A stretch of DNA of 7,628 nt, taken from positions 1 through 7,628 of the forward strand of contig CAKTTT010000115.1 in the NCBI GenBank assembly GCA_934615635.1, in the 5' to 3' direction. The DNA comes from an uncultured Eubacteriales bacterium. Lineage in GTDB: Bacteria; Bacillota; Clostridia; Oscillospirales; Acutalibacteraceae. Under the pieces are notes generated by a model. The model worked only from the letters and a program-made list of their open reading frames with translations. It made no database searches and had not been told where the DNA came from. Positions 1-5,684 of the stretch are shown one piece after another. Numbering within the stretch: position 1 is the stretch's first letter; every line of letters begins with the position of its first letter. The translations under genes and the position numbers were made by a program.

Positions 1-392
1 GAACCGGTGCGTTCCTCCGCTCCGGCGGCGGACAGCTCCAGCCGCAGGCAGTCCAGTACCGCCGCCGCCTGCTCGCAGCGGGGATAAACCCGCCCGCCGG
101 GATGGACGGCGCATTCCAGGCCGAGGGAGGCGAAATACGCGCACACCTCGGCGGGGGGGAAGCGTTCCAGCACCGTTGCGATAAAAACGGGATCCGCCCC
201 ATGATAGCGGTCCGGCGCGGCGTTCATGTTGGTGATGTTGCAGGTGCCGTTTCCCGTTGCCAGCAGCTTGCGCCCCACCCGGGACTGCTTTTCCAGCACC
301 AGGGTGCGCAGCCCGGCCCGGGCCGCCAGCGCCCCGGCCATCAGGCCCGCAGCGCCGCCTCCCACCACCGCCAGATCCCAGGTTTCTCCCAT
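1..392 (-). CDS. NAD(P)/FAD-dependent oxidoreductase, HI0933/BaiN family (3' part missing)
   Basis: N-terminal 130 residues of a flavoprotein; the rest lies beyond the left window edge. Residues 10-20 (VGGGAAGLMAG) form the Rossmann dinucleotide-binding loop for FAD, and the acidic residue ending the second strand is E34 (LVLEK). The segment GRKLLATGNGTCNITN at 40-55 is the hallmark of the HI0933/BaiN ('aminoacetone oxidase-like') family, and GRVYPRCEQAAAVLDCL at 100-116 matches its next conserved block. The ATG at 392-390 places the first beta strand directly at the N terminus, and AGGAAGG lies upstream. It starts 22 bases after the glycosylase stop, so the two genes are probably co-transcribed. 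The physiological substrate of most family members is unknown. BaiN itself reduces bile-acid intermediates, but that role cannot be assigned here. Confidence 0.88.
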   Translation of the reverse strand, partial: MGETWDLAVVGGGAAGLMAGALAARAGLRTLVLEKQSRVGRKLLATGNGTCNITNMNAAPDRYHGADPVFIATVLERFPPAEVCAYFASLGLECAVHPGGRVYPRCEQAAAVLDCLRLELSAAGAEERTG

Positions 393-414
393 TGATTCCG
401 CCGTCCTTCCTCGG

Positions 415-1005
415 TTATTCCGGATAGACCAGCTCCGTGCGGGCGCATACCTCGCCGATTTTTTCCCTCAGGGCGAGGAAATCCTCAAACCACTCCGGTT
501 TTTTGGCGGGGACCCGCAGCACGGCGGCGGGGTGAAGGGTGCCCATCATCCACACGCCGTTTTTTTCTATAAACTGCCCGTGCTCCCGGGTGACCTTGAA
601 TTCCGGCGAGATCAGCCGGCAGGCGGCCACCCGCCCCAGGCAAACAATGATTTTCGGTTTGATGAGGGCCGTCTGCCGCCGCAGCCAGCCGATGCAGGCC
701 TCCTGCTCCTCCGGCAGCGGATCCCGGTTTTGAGGCGGACGGCATTTCACGATGTTGGCGATATAGACGTTCTTCTCTCGGGAAAGCCCCACCGCCGCCA
801 GCATCTTGTCCAGTAGCTGGCCGCCCCGGCCTACGAAGGGCTCGCCCTGCAAATCCTCGTTGGCGCCTGGTCCTTCGCCGATGAGCATGATCTCCGCGTC
901 GGTGCTGCCCACGCCGAAGACCACATGGGTGCGGGTGGAGGCCAGGCCGCAGCGCCGGCAGTCCAGGCATTCCTCCCGCAGTGCTTTCCAATCCATTTCG
1001 GACAT
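415..1005 (-). CDS. Uracil-DNA glycosylase, family 4 (Fe-S type)
   Basis: A 196-residue base-excision repair enzyme that removes uracil, arising from cytosine deamination, from DNA. Motif A is GEGPGANED at 43-51 and motif B is HPAAVLR at 158-164; both are diagnostic of family 4. Four cysteines have the spacing expected for the 4Fe-4S cluster: C16-x2-C19, then C88 and C104 with 15 residues between them. EPFVGRGG at 55-62 is the conserved loop carrying the uracil-stacking Phe. Length is normal for the family. Two starts are possible: ATG at 1005 (GGGGA 6 bases upstream) or ATG at 996 (AGAGG 9 bases upstream). They differ by three residues and neither affects a motif. The gene is first in a minus-strand unit with the flavoprotein downstream and diverges from pduL. 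Confidence 0.95.
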   Translation of the reverse strand: MSEMDWKALREECLDCRRCGLASTRTHVVFGVGSTDAEIMLIGEGPGANEDLQGEPFVGRGGQLLDKMLAAVGLSREKNVYIANIVKCRPPQNRDPLPEEQEACIGWLRRQTALIKPKIIVCLGRVAACRLISPEFKVTREHGQFIEKNGVWMMGTLHPAAVLRVPAKKPEWFEDFLALREKIGEVCARTELVYPE

Positions 1006-1054
1006 CCTCTTTCCCCATTCCTATGTTTTATCGTTGATCCGCCTTCCCAAGCCC

Positions 1055-1182
1055 AGCCGCAGGCTTTGCTCTGCTTGTCCCGGCGGATAGCACCCAACGG
1101 AAGAAGCGCGGCGCCGCCAAAGCGGCGAGAGGGGCTTGGCCCCGAGAGCGGTTCTTCCAGAGCAAAGCCGCAGGCTTTGCTC
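1055..1182. repeat. Structured intergenic repeat block with direct repeats and nested hairpins
   Basis: A 17-base direct repeat (AGCCGCAGGCTTTGCTC) occurs at 1055-1071 and 1166-1182. The right copy is half of a perfect 10-bp hairpin, 1160-1169 (GAGCAAAGCC) with 1173-1182 and loop GCA. Between the repeats an outer stem pairs GGAAGAA (1099-1105) with TTCTTCC (1152-1158) and continues as 1107-1109 with 1148-1150 after one G-G mismatch. It encloses two hairpins: 1112-1117 with 1122-1127 (loop CAAA) and 1131-1135 with 1139-1143 (loop TTG). The whole can fold as a three-way junction on either strand. A 12-base fragment of the repeat (GCCGCAGGCTTT) recurs near 4808-4819. It lies in the predicted 5' leader of the glycosylase transcript. 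No credible protein is encoded. Function unknown; probably a dispersed genomic repeat. Confidence 0.7.
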
Positions 1183-1183
1183 C

Positions 1184-1213
1184 AGTATACCATATTCCCC
1201 CTTGAAAAAACAA
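1184..1213 (-). promoter_or_regulatory. Sigma-A promoter for the glycosylase unit
   Basis: On the minus strand, TTGTTT (1213-1208) and TATACT (1189-1184) are separated by 18 bases, with TGG just before the -10 box giving an extended -10. The predicted start near 1177 falls inside the hairpin at 1160-1182. The -35 box overlaps the upstream part of the pduL promoter, so the two divergent promoters may compete. Confidence 0.6.
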
Positions 1214-1230
1214 TCCGTCCGCGGTACAAT
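1202..1230 (+). promoter_or_regulatory. Sigma-A promoter for pduL
   Basis: TTGAAA (1202-1207) and TACAAT (1225-1230) have the ideal 17-base spacer. The predicted transcription start near 1237 rules out the in-frame GTG codons at 1233 and 1236 as starts of pduL and leaves a leader of about 26 bases. Confidence 0.7.
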
Positions 1231-1262
1231 AAGTGGTGACAAGAAAGGATGTGCTGTCATCA

Positions 1263-1838
1263 ATGGATAACAAAGTTTTGGTCGAAACCTCCGCCCGCCA
1301 CGTACATTTGTCCCAGCAGGATCTGGAGACGCTGTTCGGCGAGGGCTATCAGCTCACGAATAAAAAGGATCTCTCCCAGCCGGGCCAATTCGCCTGCACC
1401 GAGCGGGTGGATGTGGTGGGCGCCAAGAAGACGCTGGCAGGCGTCACCATCCTGGGCCCGGTCCGGGGCAAAAGCCAGGTGGAGCTGTCCCTGACCGACG
1501 CCCGCTCCATCGGCGTGGACGCTCCCATCCGGGAATCGGGCGATATCGCCGGCTCCGGCGCCTGCCGTCTGGTGGGCCCCAAGGGCGAGGTGGCGCTGGA
1601 GGAAGGCGTCATCGCCGCCAAGCGCCATATCCATATGACCCCTGCGGACGCGGAAGCCTTCGGGGTGAAGGACAAGGATGTGGTGAGCGTGCGGGTTGAA
1701 TCCGCCGGCCGTTCCCTAGTGTTCGGGGACACGGTGGTTCGCGTCAGCCCGAAATTTGCCCTGGCGATGCACATCGATACCGACGAGTCCAACGCCGGCG
1801 CGGTGGCCCCCGGCACGATGGGCGAGGTCATCAAATAA
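1263..1838 (+). CDS. pduL: PduL-type phosphate propanoyltransferase / phosphotransacetylase
   Basis: A 191-residue protein of the PduL family, which interconverts acyl-CoA and acyl-phosphate (acetyl or propionyl) and is unrelated to classical Pta. The two duplicated half-domains each carry the zinc-binding histidine pair: SARHVHLS (H13, H15) and KRHIHM (H122, H124). Other conserved sites are E74 in QVELS, H170 in LAMHIDTDESNA, and R68 in LGPVR, the family's phosphate-binding arginine region. ATG 1263 was chosen because transcription is predicted to begin near 1237 and the conserved domain starts within a few residues; AAAGGA at 1244-1249 is a rather distant ribosome site (13 bases). There is no N-terminal encapsulation peptide and no shell-protein gene nearby. 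A cytosolic role in acetyl-phosphate formation with an acetate kinase encoded elsewhere is therefore more likely than a microcompartment role (inference). Confidence 0.95.
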   Translation: MDNKVLVETSARHVHLSQQDLETLFGEGYQLTNKKDLSQPGQFACTERVDVVGAKKTLAGVTILGPVRGKSQVELSLTDARSIGVDAPIRESGDIAGSGACRLVGPKGEVALEEGVIAAKRHIHMTPADAEAFGVKDKDVVSVRVESAGRSLVFGDTVVRVSPKFALAMHIDTDESNAGAVAPGTMGEVIK

Positions 1839-1855
1839 GGGATGGTTCACCCGGG

Positions 1856-1882
1856 CGGTGCCGCAGATAGCGGCGCCGTTTT
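1856..1882 (+). terminator. Rho-independent terminator of pduL
   Basis: CGGTGCCGC (1856-1864) pairs over 9 bp, with one G-U pair, with GCGGCGCCG (1870-1878). The loop is AGATA, followed by TTTTATTAT. It begins 17 bases after the pduL stop. Confidence 0.75.
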
Positions 1883-1933
1883 ATTATCTCTTGCGCTTCC
1901 CGACAAAAAAGGTGTGCCGGATATGGTCCGATA

Positions 1934-1942
1934 TGCTATACT
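1934..1942 (+). promoter_or_regulatory. Extended -10 promoter ahead of element A
   Basis: TGCTATACT is a full extended -10 box (TATACT at 1937-1942). No good -35 hexamer is visible 16-18 bases upstream, which is tolerable for extended -10 promoters. The predicted start falls at about 1949, the first bases of element A, so the flavin reductase message would carry a leader of about 300 bases made of the element. The same TGCTATACT string precedes the HAD gene. Confidence 0.55.
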
Positions 1943-1947
1943 GAGAA

Positions 1948-2222
1948 TAGCATCGGTTGACAGGGGGCAACACGGTTTTTCAGCATAAAAAGGGGGCGCT
2001 GGCAGCGTTGTCTTCGTTGCCGGGCGGTAGCCCGACGGCCTCGTTTGCCTTGCCATCTCCTCTTTTTCAATGCCGAAAAACTCCGAAGGACCTGCCGCCG
2101 GAGTAAAAAAGCGGACGGCAAGGCAGCAGGCTGTGGGGGGCTGTCGTCCGCCAAAGCCGAGAACGCCGCAGGCCGCTCTTTTGACCGACGGCAGGCGGGT
2201 TTGCTTTTGTCCACCGATGCGA
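1948..2222 (+). repeat. Dispersed palindromic-ended element, copy A (MITE-like)
   Basis: The ends form an imperfect terminal inverted repeat: GCATCGGTTGACA at 1950-1962 against TGTCCACCGATGC at 2208-2220 (12 of 13 paired). The outer two bases are TA on the left and GA on the right. Bases 1950-2034 match the reverse complement of 3814-3897 in element B at roughly 82% identity by eye, and 2148-2220 match the reverse complement of 3744-3816 at 65 of 73. A 113-base insert (2035-2147) separates the blocks and is absent from B. The insert holds its own stem (TGCCTTGCC 2046-2054 with GGCAAGGCA 2117-2125) and a hairpin ACTCCG/CGGAGT (2080-2085 with 2099-2104). No transposase or credible protein is encoded, although one frame stays open across it. 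Confidence 0.8.
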
Positions 2223-2251
2223 AGGATTTTATATGGAAGGCAGGCGCTTTT

Positions 2252-2761
2252 ATGAACAAATTCATCGAAATCGATCCTCAGGAGCTGACCGACAATGTTT
2301 TCAAGCTGATCGGCCGGGACTGGATGCTCATCACCGCGGGCGACGAGCGCCGCTGCAACACCATGACCGCCAGTTGGGGCGGGCTGGGCGTGCTGTGGAA
2401 CGCCAATGTGGCCGTTTCTTTCGTGCGGCCCTCCCGATATACCTACGGATTCCTGGAAAAGGGGAAGTATTACACCCTTTCCTTTTTCGACAGCGGCTAC
2501 CGCCGGGCGCTGCAGCTCTGCGGCAGCAAATCCGGCCGGGACACGGACAAAATCAAGGAAGCAGAGCTGACCCCCGTTTTCGACGCCCAGGCGCCCTATT
2601 TCGCGGAGGCTCGGCTGTCCCTGGTCTGCCGCAAGCTGTATTATCAGGATATGGATCCCGCCCATTTCTTGGATCCCACCCTGGAAAACCATTATAAGGG
2701 CGGGGACTACCACCGCATTTATGTGGGGGAAATCGTCAAGGCGCTGCAAAAAATCGACTGA
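2252..2761 (+). CDS. Flavin reductase-like (flavoredoxin-type) FMN-binding protein
   Basis: A 169-residue protein of the flavin reductase-like domain family, a split-barrel FMN fold; members transfer electrons from NAD(P)H or protein donors to flavin. Residues 36-50 (NTMTASWGGLGVLWN) match the FMN-phosphate segment of the family. Then come SFVRPSRYTYGFLE (56-69), FCxSG-like CGSKSGRDTDK (90-100), and the C-terminal strand GDYHRIYVGEI (151-161). The frame is open further upstream, but that stretch is repeat element A. ATG 2252 starts the conserved domain and has GGAAGG at 2235-2240, 11 bases upstream, so it is preferred. The next gene begins 39 bases after the stop with no terminator between, suggesting co-transcription. 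Electron donor and partner are unknown. Confidence 0.9.
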   Translation: MNKFIEIDPQELTDNVFKLIGRDWMLITAGDERRCNTMTASWGGLGVLWNANVAVSFVRPSRYTYGFLEKGKYYTLSFFDSGYRRALQLCGSKSGRDTDKIKEAELTPVFDAQAPYFAEARLSLVCRKLYYQDMDPAHFLDPTLENHYKGGDYHRIYVGEIVKALQKID

Positions 2762-2800
2762 CGGGCAGACGTGATCAGCGGATCGAACGAGGTGCCGCCT

Positions 2801-3610
2801 ATGGAACAAAAAACCTATGCCGTGCTGGTCACCGTCGACCGAGCGTATATTCCGCCGCTGCAGGTGATGCTCCGTTCTCTGCTCCGCGTCCATCCGGAGA
2901 ATGCTTTCGACCTTTACCTCCTCCACTCCTCTCTGGAGAAGGCGGATCTGGATGCGATTGCCGCCGGACTTCCGGACGGGCGCTGCCGGCTCCTGCCCAT
3001 CCAGGTGGGAGGGGAGCTTTTGGCGGATGCGCCGGTCACCGACCGGTATCCCAAGGAGATGTATTACCGGATCTTCGCCGCCCGGTATCTTCCCGGGGAG
3101 CTGGACCGGGTGCTGTATCTGGATCCCGATCTGGTGGTGATCAATCCCCTGCACGCCCTGTTTCAGATGGATCTGGAGGATTACTTCTTCGCCGCCGCTT
3201 CCCATGTACATGGGCCGATGCAGAAGCTCAACGAGCTGCGGCTGGATATGGAGGAGCCCGCCCCCTACATCAATACCGGCGTCATGCTGCTTCACCTGGC
3301 GGCGCTGCGACGGGAGCAGGATCTGGAAGAGGTTTTCGCCTACATCCGCCAATACAAAAAACGGCTGCTGCTGCCCGATCAGGATGTGATCAGCGGGCTG
3401 TACGCGCCGCGGATCCTGCCTCTCGATCCCTTCCGCTACAATATGACGGAGCGGTTGTTCCTTCTGCGCCCGGCTGCGCGCGGGTGGATGGATCTGGATT
3501 GGGTGCGCCGCCATTCCGCCATCATTCATTATTGCGGCCGGAACAAGCCGTGGAAAAAGAACTATCTGGGAAAGCTGGACGTTTTCTGGCATGAGGCGGA
3601 GGCTCTTTAG
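2801..3610 (+). CDS. Glycosyltransferase family 8 (LgtC-like)
   Basis: A 269-residue cytosolic glycosyltransferase of the retaining GT8 family, which moves hexose from a nucleotide sugar to a glycan or lipid-linked acceptor. The metal-binding DxD motif is DPD at 108-110 within VLYLDPDLVVINPL. YINTGVMLLHL (156-166), LPDQDVISG (191-199) and the C-terminal HYCGRNKPW (243-251), the family's H-x2-G-x2-KPW box, are all present, so the enzyme looks intact. ATG 2801 has GAGGTG at 2789-2794, six bases upstream; an in-frame GTG at 2771 lacks a ribosome site and would add ten unconserved residues. It probably shares the flavin reductase transcript, although no functional link is known. Donor and acceptor sugars cannot be predicted. 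Confidence 0.93.
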   Translation: MEQKTYAVLVTVDRAYIPPLQVMLRSLLRVHPENAFDLYLLHSSLEKADLDAIAAGLPDGRCRLLPIQVGGELLADAPVTDRYPKEMYYRIFAARYLPGELDRVLYLDPDLVVINPLHALFQMDLEDYFFAAASHVHGPMQKLNELRLDMEEPAPYINTGVMLLHLAALRREQDLEEVFAYIRQYKKRLLLPDQDVISGLYAPRILPLDPFRYNMTERLFLLRPAARGWMDLDWVRRHSAIIHYCGRNKPWKKNYLGKLDVFWHEAEAL

Positions 3611-3693
3611 GGAGGCCGCCCTGGCCAGGGGAGAATTCCAAAGGAAAAAGAGCGTGGACGCTTAGGCGTAGGGCTGGTAAGAAAGCATGTATT

Positions 3694-3724
3694 AAGCGGT
3701 TGGGATATGGCGTTCCGACCGCTT
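3694..3724 (+). other. 12-bp inverted repeat: weak terminator or operator
   Basis: AAGCGGTTGGGA (3694-3705) pairs with TTCCGACCGCTT (3713-3724), including two G-U pairs, with the seven-base loop TATGGCG. It lies 83 bases after the glycosyltransferase stop and 6 bases before a -10 box. The following TTATATGTTAT is only moderately T-rich, so it could end glycosyltransferase transcripts or bind a regulator over the missing -35 region of the next promoter. Confidence 0.45.
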
Positions 3725-3727
3725 ATA

Positions 3728-3736
3728 TGTTATCAT
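3728..3736 (+). promoter_or_regulatory. Extended -10 promoter ahead of element B
   Basis: TGTTATCAT is an extended -10 (TATCAT at 3731-3736) without a recognisable -35 box. The predicted start is near 3743, at the first bases of element B, giving the methyltransferase message a leader of about 185 bases. Geometry relative to the element is the same as for copy A. Confidence 0.45.
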
Positions 3737-3741
3737 TCAGC

Positions 3742-3899
3742 TAGCATCGGTTGATAAGAGCAAACGCGCCTGCCGCCGGGCAAAAGAGCGGCCGGCGGCG
3801 TTTTCGGCTTTGGCGGGCGCGGCGCCCGGCAACGAGGACAACGGTGCCAGCGATCCTTTTCTGCCGAAAAATCGTGTTGTCCCTTGTCAGCCGATGCTA
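3742..3899 (-). repeat. Dispersed palindromic-ended element, copy B (MITE-like)
   Basis: A 158-base unit bounded by a 17-base terminal inverted repeat: TAGCATCGGTTGATAAG (3742-3758) and CTTGTCAGCCGATGCTA (3883-3899). In plus-strand RNA the two differing positions become G-U pairs, so the terminal helix is unbroken on that strand. It is listed as minus because it is homologous to element A in reverse orientation. Internal hairpins include GCCGCCGG with CCGGCGGC (about 3772-3798) and GGGCG/CGCCC around 3815-3827. The right end lies 29 bases before the methyltransferase start and does not include its ribosome site. No protein is encoded. Flanking TA on both sides could be a two-base target duplication. 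Confidence 0.8.
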
Positions 3900-3928
3900 A
3901 AGAACATTTAGATAACAGGGGGATACTG

Positions 3929-4747
3929 ATGAGCACGGATACCGTCAAAAAATATTATGATGAAAATGCCGGTAAGGAATGGGAGCGTTTAGAAACGCAC
4001 CCGTTTGAATTTATCTTTACGACATATATGATGGACAAATATATCCGCGGCGGAGACAGAATCCTCGATATCGGTGGCGGGCCGGGCCGGTATTCCATTT
4101 ATTATGCGAAGAAAAACTGTGATGTAACACTCGTGGACTTATCCCCAGGCAACATCGCATTGGCAAAAGAGAAAGCGGCTGAGAGTCATGTGGATTTTAA
4201 GATGGCGGCCGGAAATTGCCTCGACCTTGATGCAATGGGGCTGGGCCTATACGATCATGTTTTTCTCATGGGCCCGCTATATCATCTTACGGATAAAGCA
4301 GATAGAAAAAGAGCGGTACAGCTTGCCTTAGAGCATCTGAAGCCGGGCGGGATATTCTATTGTTCCTTCATTCTGGATTTTGCCGGCCTCATTTATGATT
4401 TAAAGAATGGGCCGGGTTATTTGCCGGGGGATTTGGGCAACCAATCCACCGCCAAGCTGATTGATTCAATCGTCACCGGAACGGAATACACCGGCCCCGC
4501 CTTTACCTCCGCCTGCTTCTTTAATCAGCACCAGATTGAACCCTTCCTCCGTGAATTTGAACTTGAAAAATTGCACATTTTCGGGCAGGAAGGGATCCTT
4601 GCCTTAAACGAAAACCAGCTTAAAGGGTTTCCAAAAGATGAATACGACTTATGGATAGAAACGGCAAAAAGGTTTCTCGACCTTCCCGAGTTCCTTGCCT
4701 TTTCTGAACACGCCATGTATATCGGACGCAAAATGAACAACAGGTAA
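3929..4747 (+). CDS. Class I SAM-dependent methyltransferase
   Basis: A 272-residue Rossmann-fold methyltransferase. SAM-binding motif I is ILDIGGGPGRYS at 45-56, with the acidic residue after strand 2 at D70 (VTLVDLSPGN). The motif IV region is DHVFLMGPLYHL at 109-120, and LKPGG at 137-141 starts the next conserved strand. The C-terminal third is a substrate-specific region I do not recognise; a small-molecule substrate is more likely than nucleic acid (inference from the fold type). ATG 3929 has AGGGGGA at 3917-3923, five bases upstream; further upstream the frame runs into element B and is not coding. Base composition differs from neighbouring genes: sampled 60-base lines hold 25, 27 and 25 G+C (3961, 4081, 4261), against 42 in the flavin reductase (2341) and 41 in secA (7141). 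This suggests acquisition by transfer. Confidence 0.92.
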   Translation: MSTDTVKKYYDENAGKEWERLETHPFEFIFTTYMMDKYIRGGDRILDIGGGPGRYSIYYAKKNCDVTLVDLSPGNIALAKEKAAESHVDFKMAAGNCLDLDAMGLGLYDHVFLMGPLYHLTDKADRKRAVQLALEHLKPGGIFYCSFILDFAGLIYDLKNGPGYLPGDLGNQSTAKLIDSIVTGTEYTGPAFTSACFFNQHQIEPFLREFELEKLHIFGQEGILALNENQLKGFPKDEYDLWIETAKRFLDLPEFLAFSEHAMYIGRKMNNR

Positions 4748-4828
4748 GATGACGGGCGTCGTATTCACGGGGATATCTTTGCAGGCCCAGATCGACGGTA
4801 GCCGATGGGCCGCAGGCTTTTGGACAGA

Positions 4829-4866
4829 AAAACCGGTTACAGCCTTTAAAGGCTGTAACCGGTTTT
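4829..4866. terminator. Bidirectional terminator, perfect 38-base palindrome
   Basis: AAAACCGGTTACAGCC (4829-4844) pairs perfectly over 16 bp with 4851-4866, and even the six-base loop TTTAAA is self-complementary. The plus strand ends in TTTT and the minus strand in TTTTTC, so it works for both the methyltransferase and the convergent regulator unit, whose stop codons lie 82 and 71 bases away. Confidence 0.9.
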
Positions 4867-4936
4867 AACGCTTCCATTATGGCGCTGCCTGTCAGGCATC
4901 CGCGGCCCTTTTCCACAGCCGCCGTCCCGGCGGCTC

Positions 4937-5143
4937 TTATGCATCCTTGAATTCCAAAATATCCCCCGGCTGGCAGTCCAGCACCCGGCAGATGGCGTCC
5001 AGCGTGGTGGTGCGGATGGCCCGGGCACGATTGTCCCGGAGAATGGTCAGGTTGCGCAGGCTGACCCCCGATTTATCCGACAGCTCGGTCAGCCCGATGC
5101 GCCGCCGCTCCATCATCGCATCCAGATTCACCCGTATGGCCAT
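4937..5143 (-). CDS. Small Cro/CI-type helix-turn-helix regulator (YozG-like)
   Basis: A 68-residue protein that is essentially one DNA-binding domain. The N-terminal helix (MAIRVNLDAMMERR) is followed by the helix-turn-helix LTELSDKSGVSLRNLTIL at about 18-35, an Arg-rich stretch (38-44), and the closing TTLDAICRVLDCQPGDILEF (46-65), which matches the YozG-like/HTH_26 group of XRE regulators. The start has GGAGAGG four bases upstream (5154-5148). It lies 25 bases after the DUF2975 stop; the two families are commonly paired in Firmicutes, and the regulator often controls its own unit. A hairpin (4917-4935) follows the stop directly but lacks a T tract; termination is at the palindrome further on. 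Confidence 0.92.
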   Translation of the reverse strand: MAIRVNLDAMMERRRIGLTELSDKSGVSLRNLTILRDNRARAIRTTTLDAICRVLDCQPGDILEFKDA

Positions 5144-5168
5144 GCGGCCTCTCCGCCTTTCCTGACGA

Positions 5169-5630
5169 CTAAATCGTCATGTCGTTTTCTTCTTTATAGC
5201 GCACGGCCTGCAGGAACAGCTCCGCAAACACGAAGAGGATGGTGCCCACCACCGAGAAGGCCACGAACACCACCACCATGAAGAACCGGGTCACGATAAA
5301 TACCGCGACGAAATAAAACAAGGCCAGTGCAAGGCAAAACCAGCCGATGGTCCGCAGCCGCCTGACGGTGTTCCTGGAAAAGGCCTTCCCCGTGTTGACG
5401 TTGTGCATGAGCCCCCGCGCCTGCCAGAGGATACACTCGGACAGCACGCCGGAAACCAGCAGCACCGCCAGGTACTTCTCATACCACCATCCCGCCCCGC
5501 CCGGCTGGTGGTGGGTCACCGCCGCCACGCTCCAGGGCAGGGTAATCGTCAGGCCAAAGGCCACCACCATCAGCGCATACAGAGCAATTTCCACAAGACC
5601 GCTGAGGCCCCGCTTTCCCACAAGCTTCAT
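5169..5630 (-). CDS. DUF2975 family four-helix membrane protein
   Basis: A 153-residue integral membrane protein. Hydrophobic segments lie at about 12-32, 52-70, 95-115 and 117-142. The basic cytosolic loop between helices 2 and 3, NTGKAFSRNTVRRLRTIG (78-95), is the signature of DUF2975. A short hydrophilic tail (YKEENDMTI) ends the protein. ATG 5630 is preferred. An in-frame GTG at 5654 would add eight residues and has no ribosome site, though the site for ATG 5630 is also weak (GGAAAGGG about 14 bases upstream). It is first in a two-gene unit with the YozG-like regulator. The molecular function of the family is unknown; an anti-regulator or membrane-sensing role is a guess. Confidence 0.88.
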   Translation of the reverse strand: MKLVGKRGLSGLVEIALYALMVVAFGLTITLPWSVAAVTHHQPGGAGWWYEKYLAVLLVSGVLSECILWQARGLMHNVNTGKAFSRNTVRRLRTIGWFCLALALFYFVAVFIVTRFFMVVVFVAFSVVGTILFVFAELFLQAVRYKEENDMTI

Positions 5631-5667
5631 CCTGTGCGTTCGCGCCCTTTCCACCGCTTTATATCAC

Positions 5668-5684
5668 GGCGGCCGGGGGCCGCC
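5668..5684. other. GC-rich hairpin in the DUF2975 leader
   Basis: GGCGGCC (5668-5674) and GGCCGCC (5678-5684) form a perfect 7-bp stem with a three-base loop, 38 bases upstream of the DUF2975 start and just upstream of a TGATATAAA string (a second, weaker -10 candidate on the minus strand). It could be an operator or a leader structure that affects translation. Confidence 0.45.

Noticed and set aside
1055..1182. CRISPR-like direct repeats
   Set aside because: Only two 17-base copies, 94 bases apart, with structured rather than spacer-like DNA between them and no cas genes.
831..1273. Several short frames on both strands between the glycosylase and pduL
   Set aside because: They read through the hairpin repeat block and overlap both promoters; none has a domain or a suitable ribosome site.
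1957..1989. TTGACA within element A as a -35 box for an internal promoter
   Set aside because: The nearest -10-like string (CATAAA, 1984-1989) is 21 bases away, outside the usable spacing.
2045..2251. Upstream in-frame extension of the flavin reductase gene (69 codons)
   Set aside because: This stretch is element A, homologous in reverse to non-coding element B; the conserved domain and a ribosome site support ATG 2252.
1847..3592. A 581-codon open frame on the minus strand
   Set aside because: It runs antisense to the flavin reductase and GT8 genes, whose motifs are unmistakable, and through repeat element A. Its Pro/Gln/His-rich translation is typical of the complement of GC-rich coding DNA.
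4917..4935. Hairpin AGCCGCC/GGCGGCT after the regulator stop as a terminator
   Set aside because: On the minus strand it is followed by GTGGAAAAGG with no T tract; the palindrome at 4829-4866 is a far better terminator.
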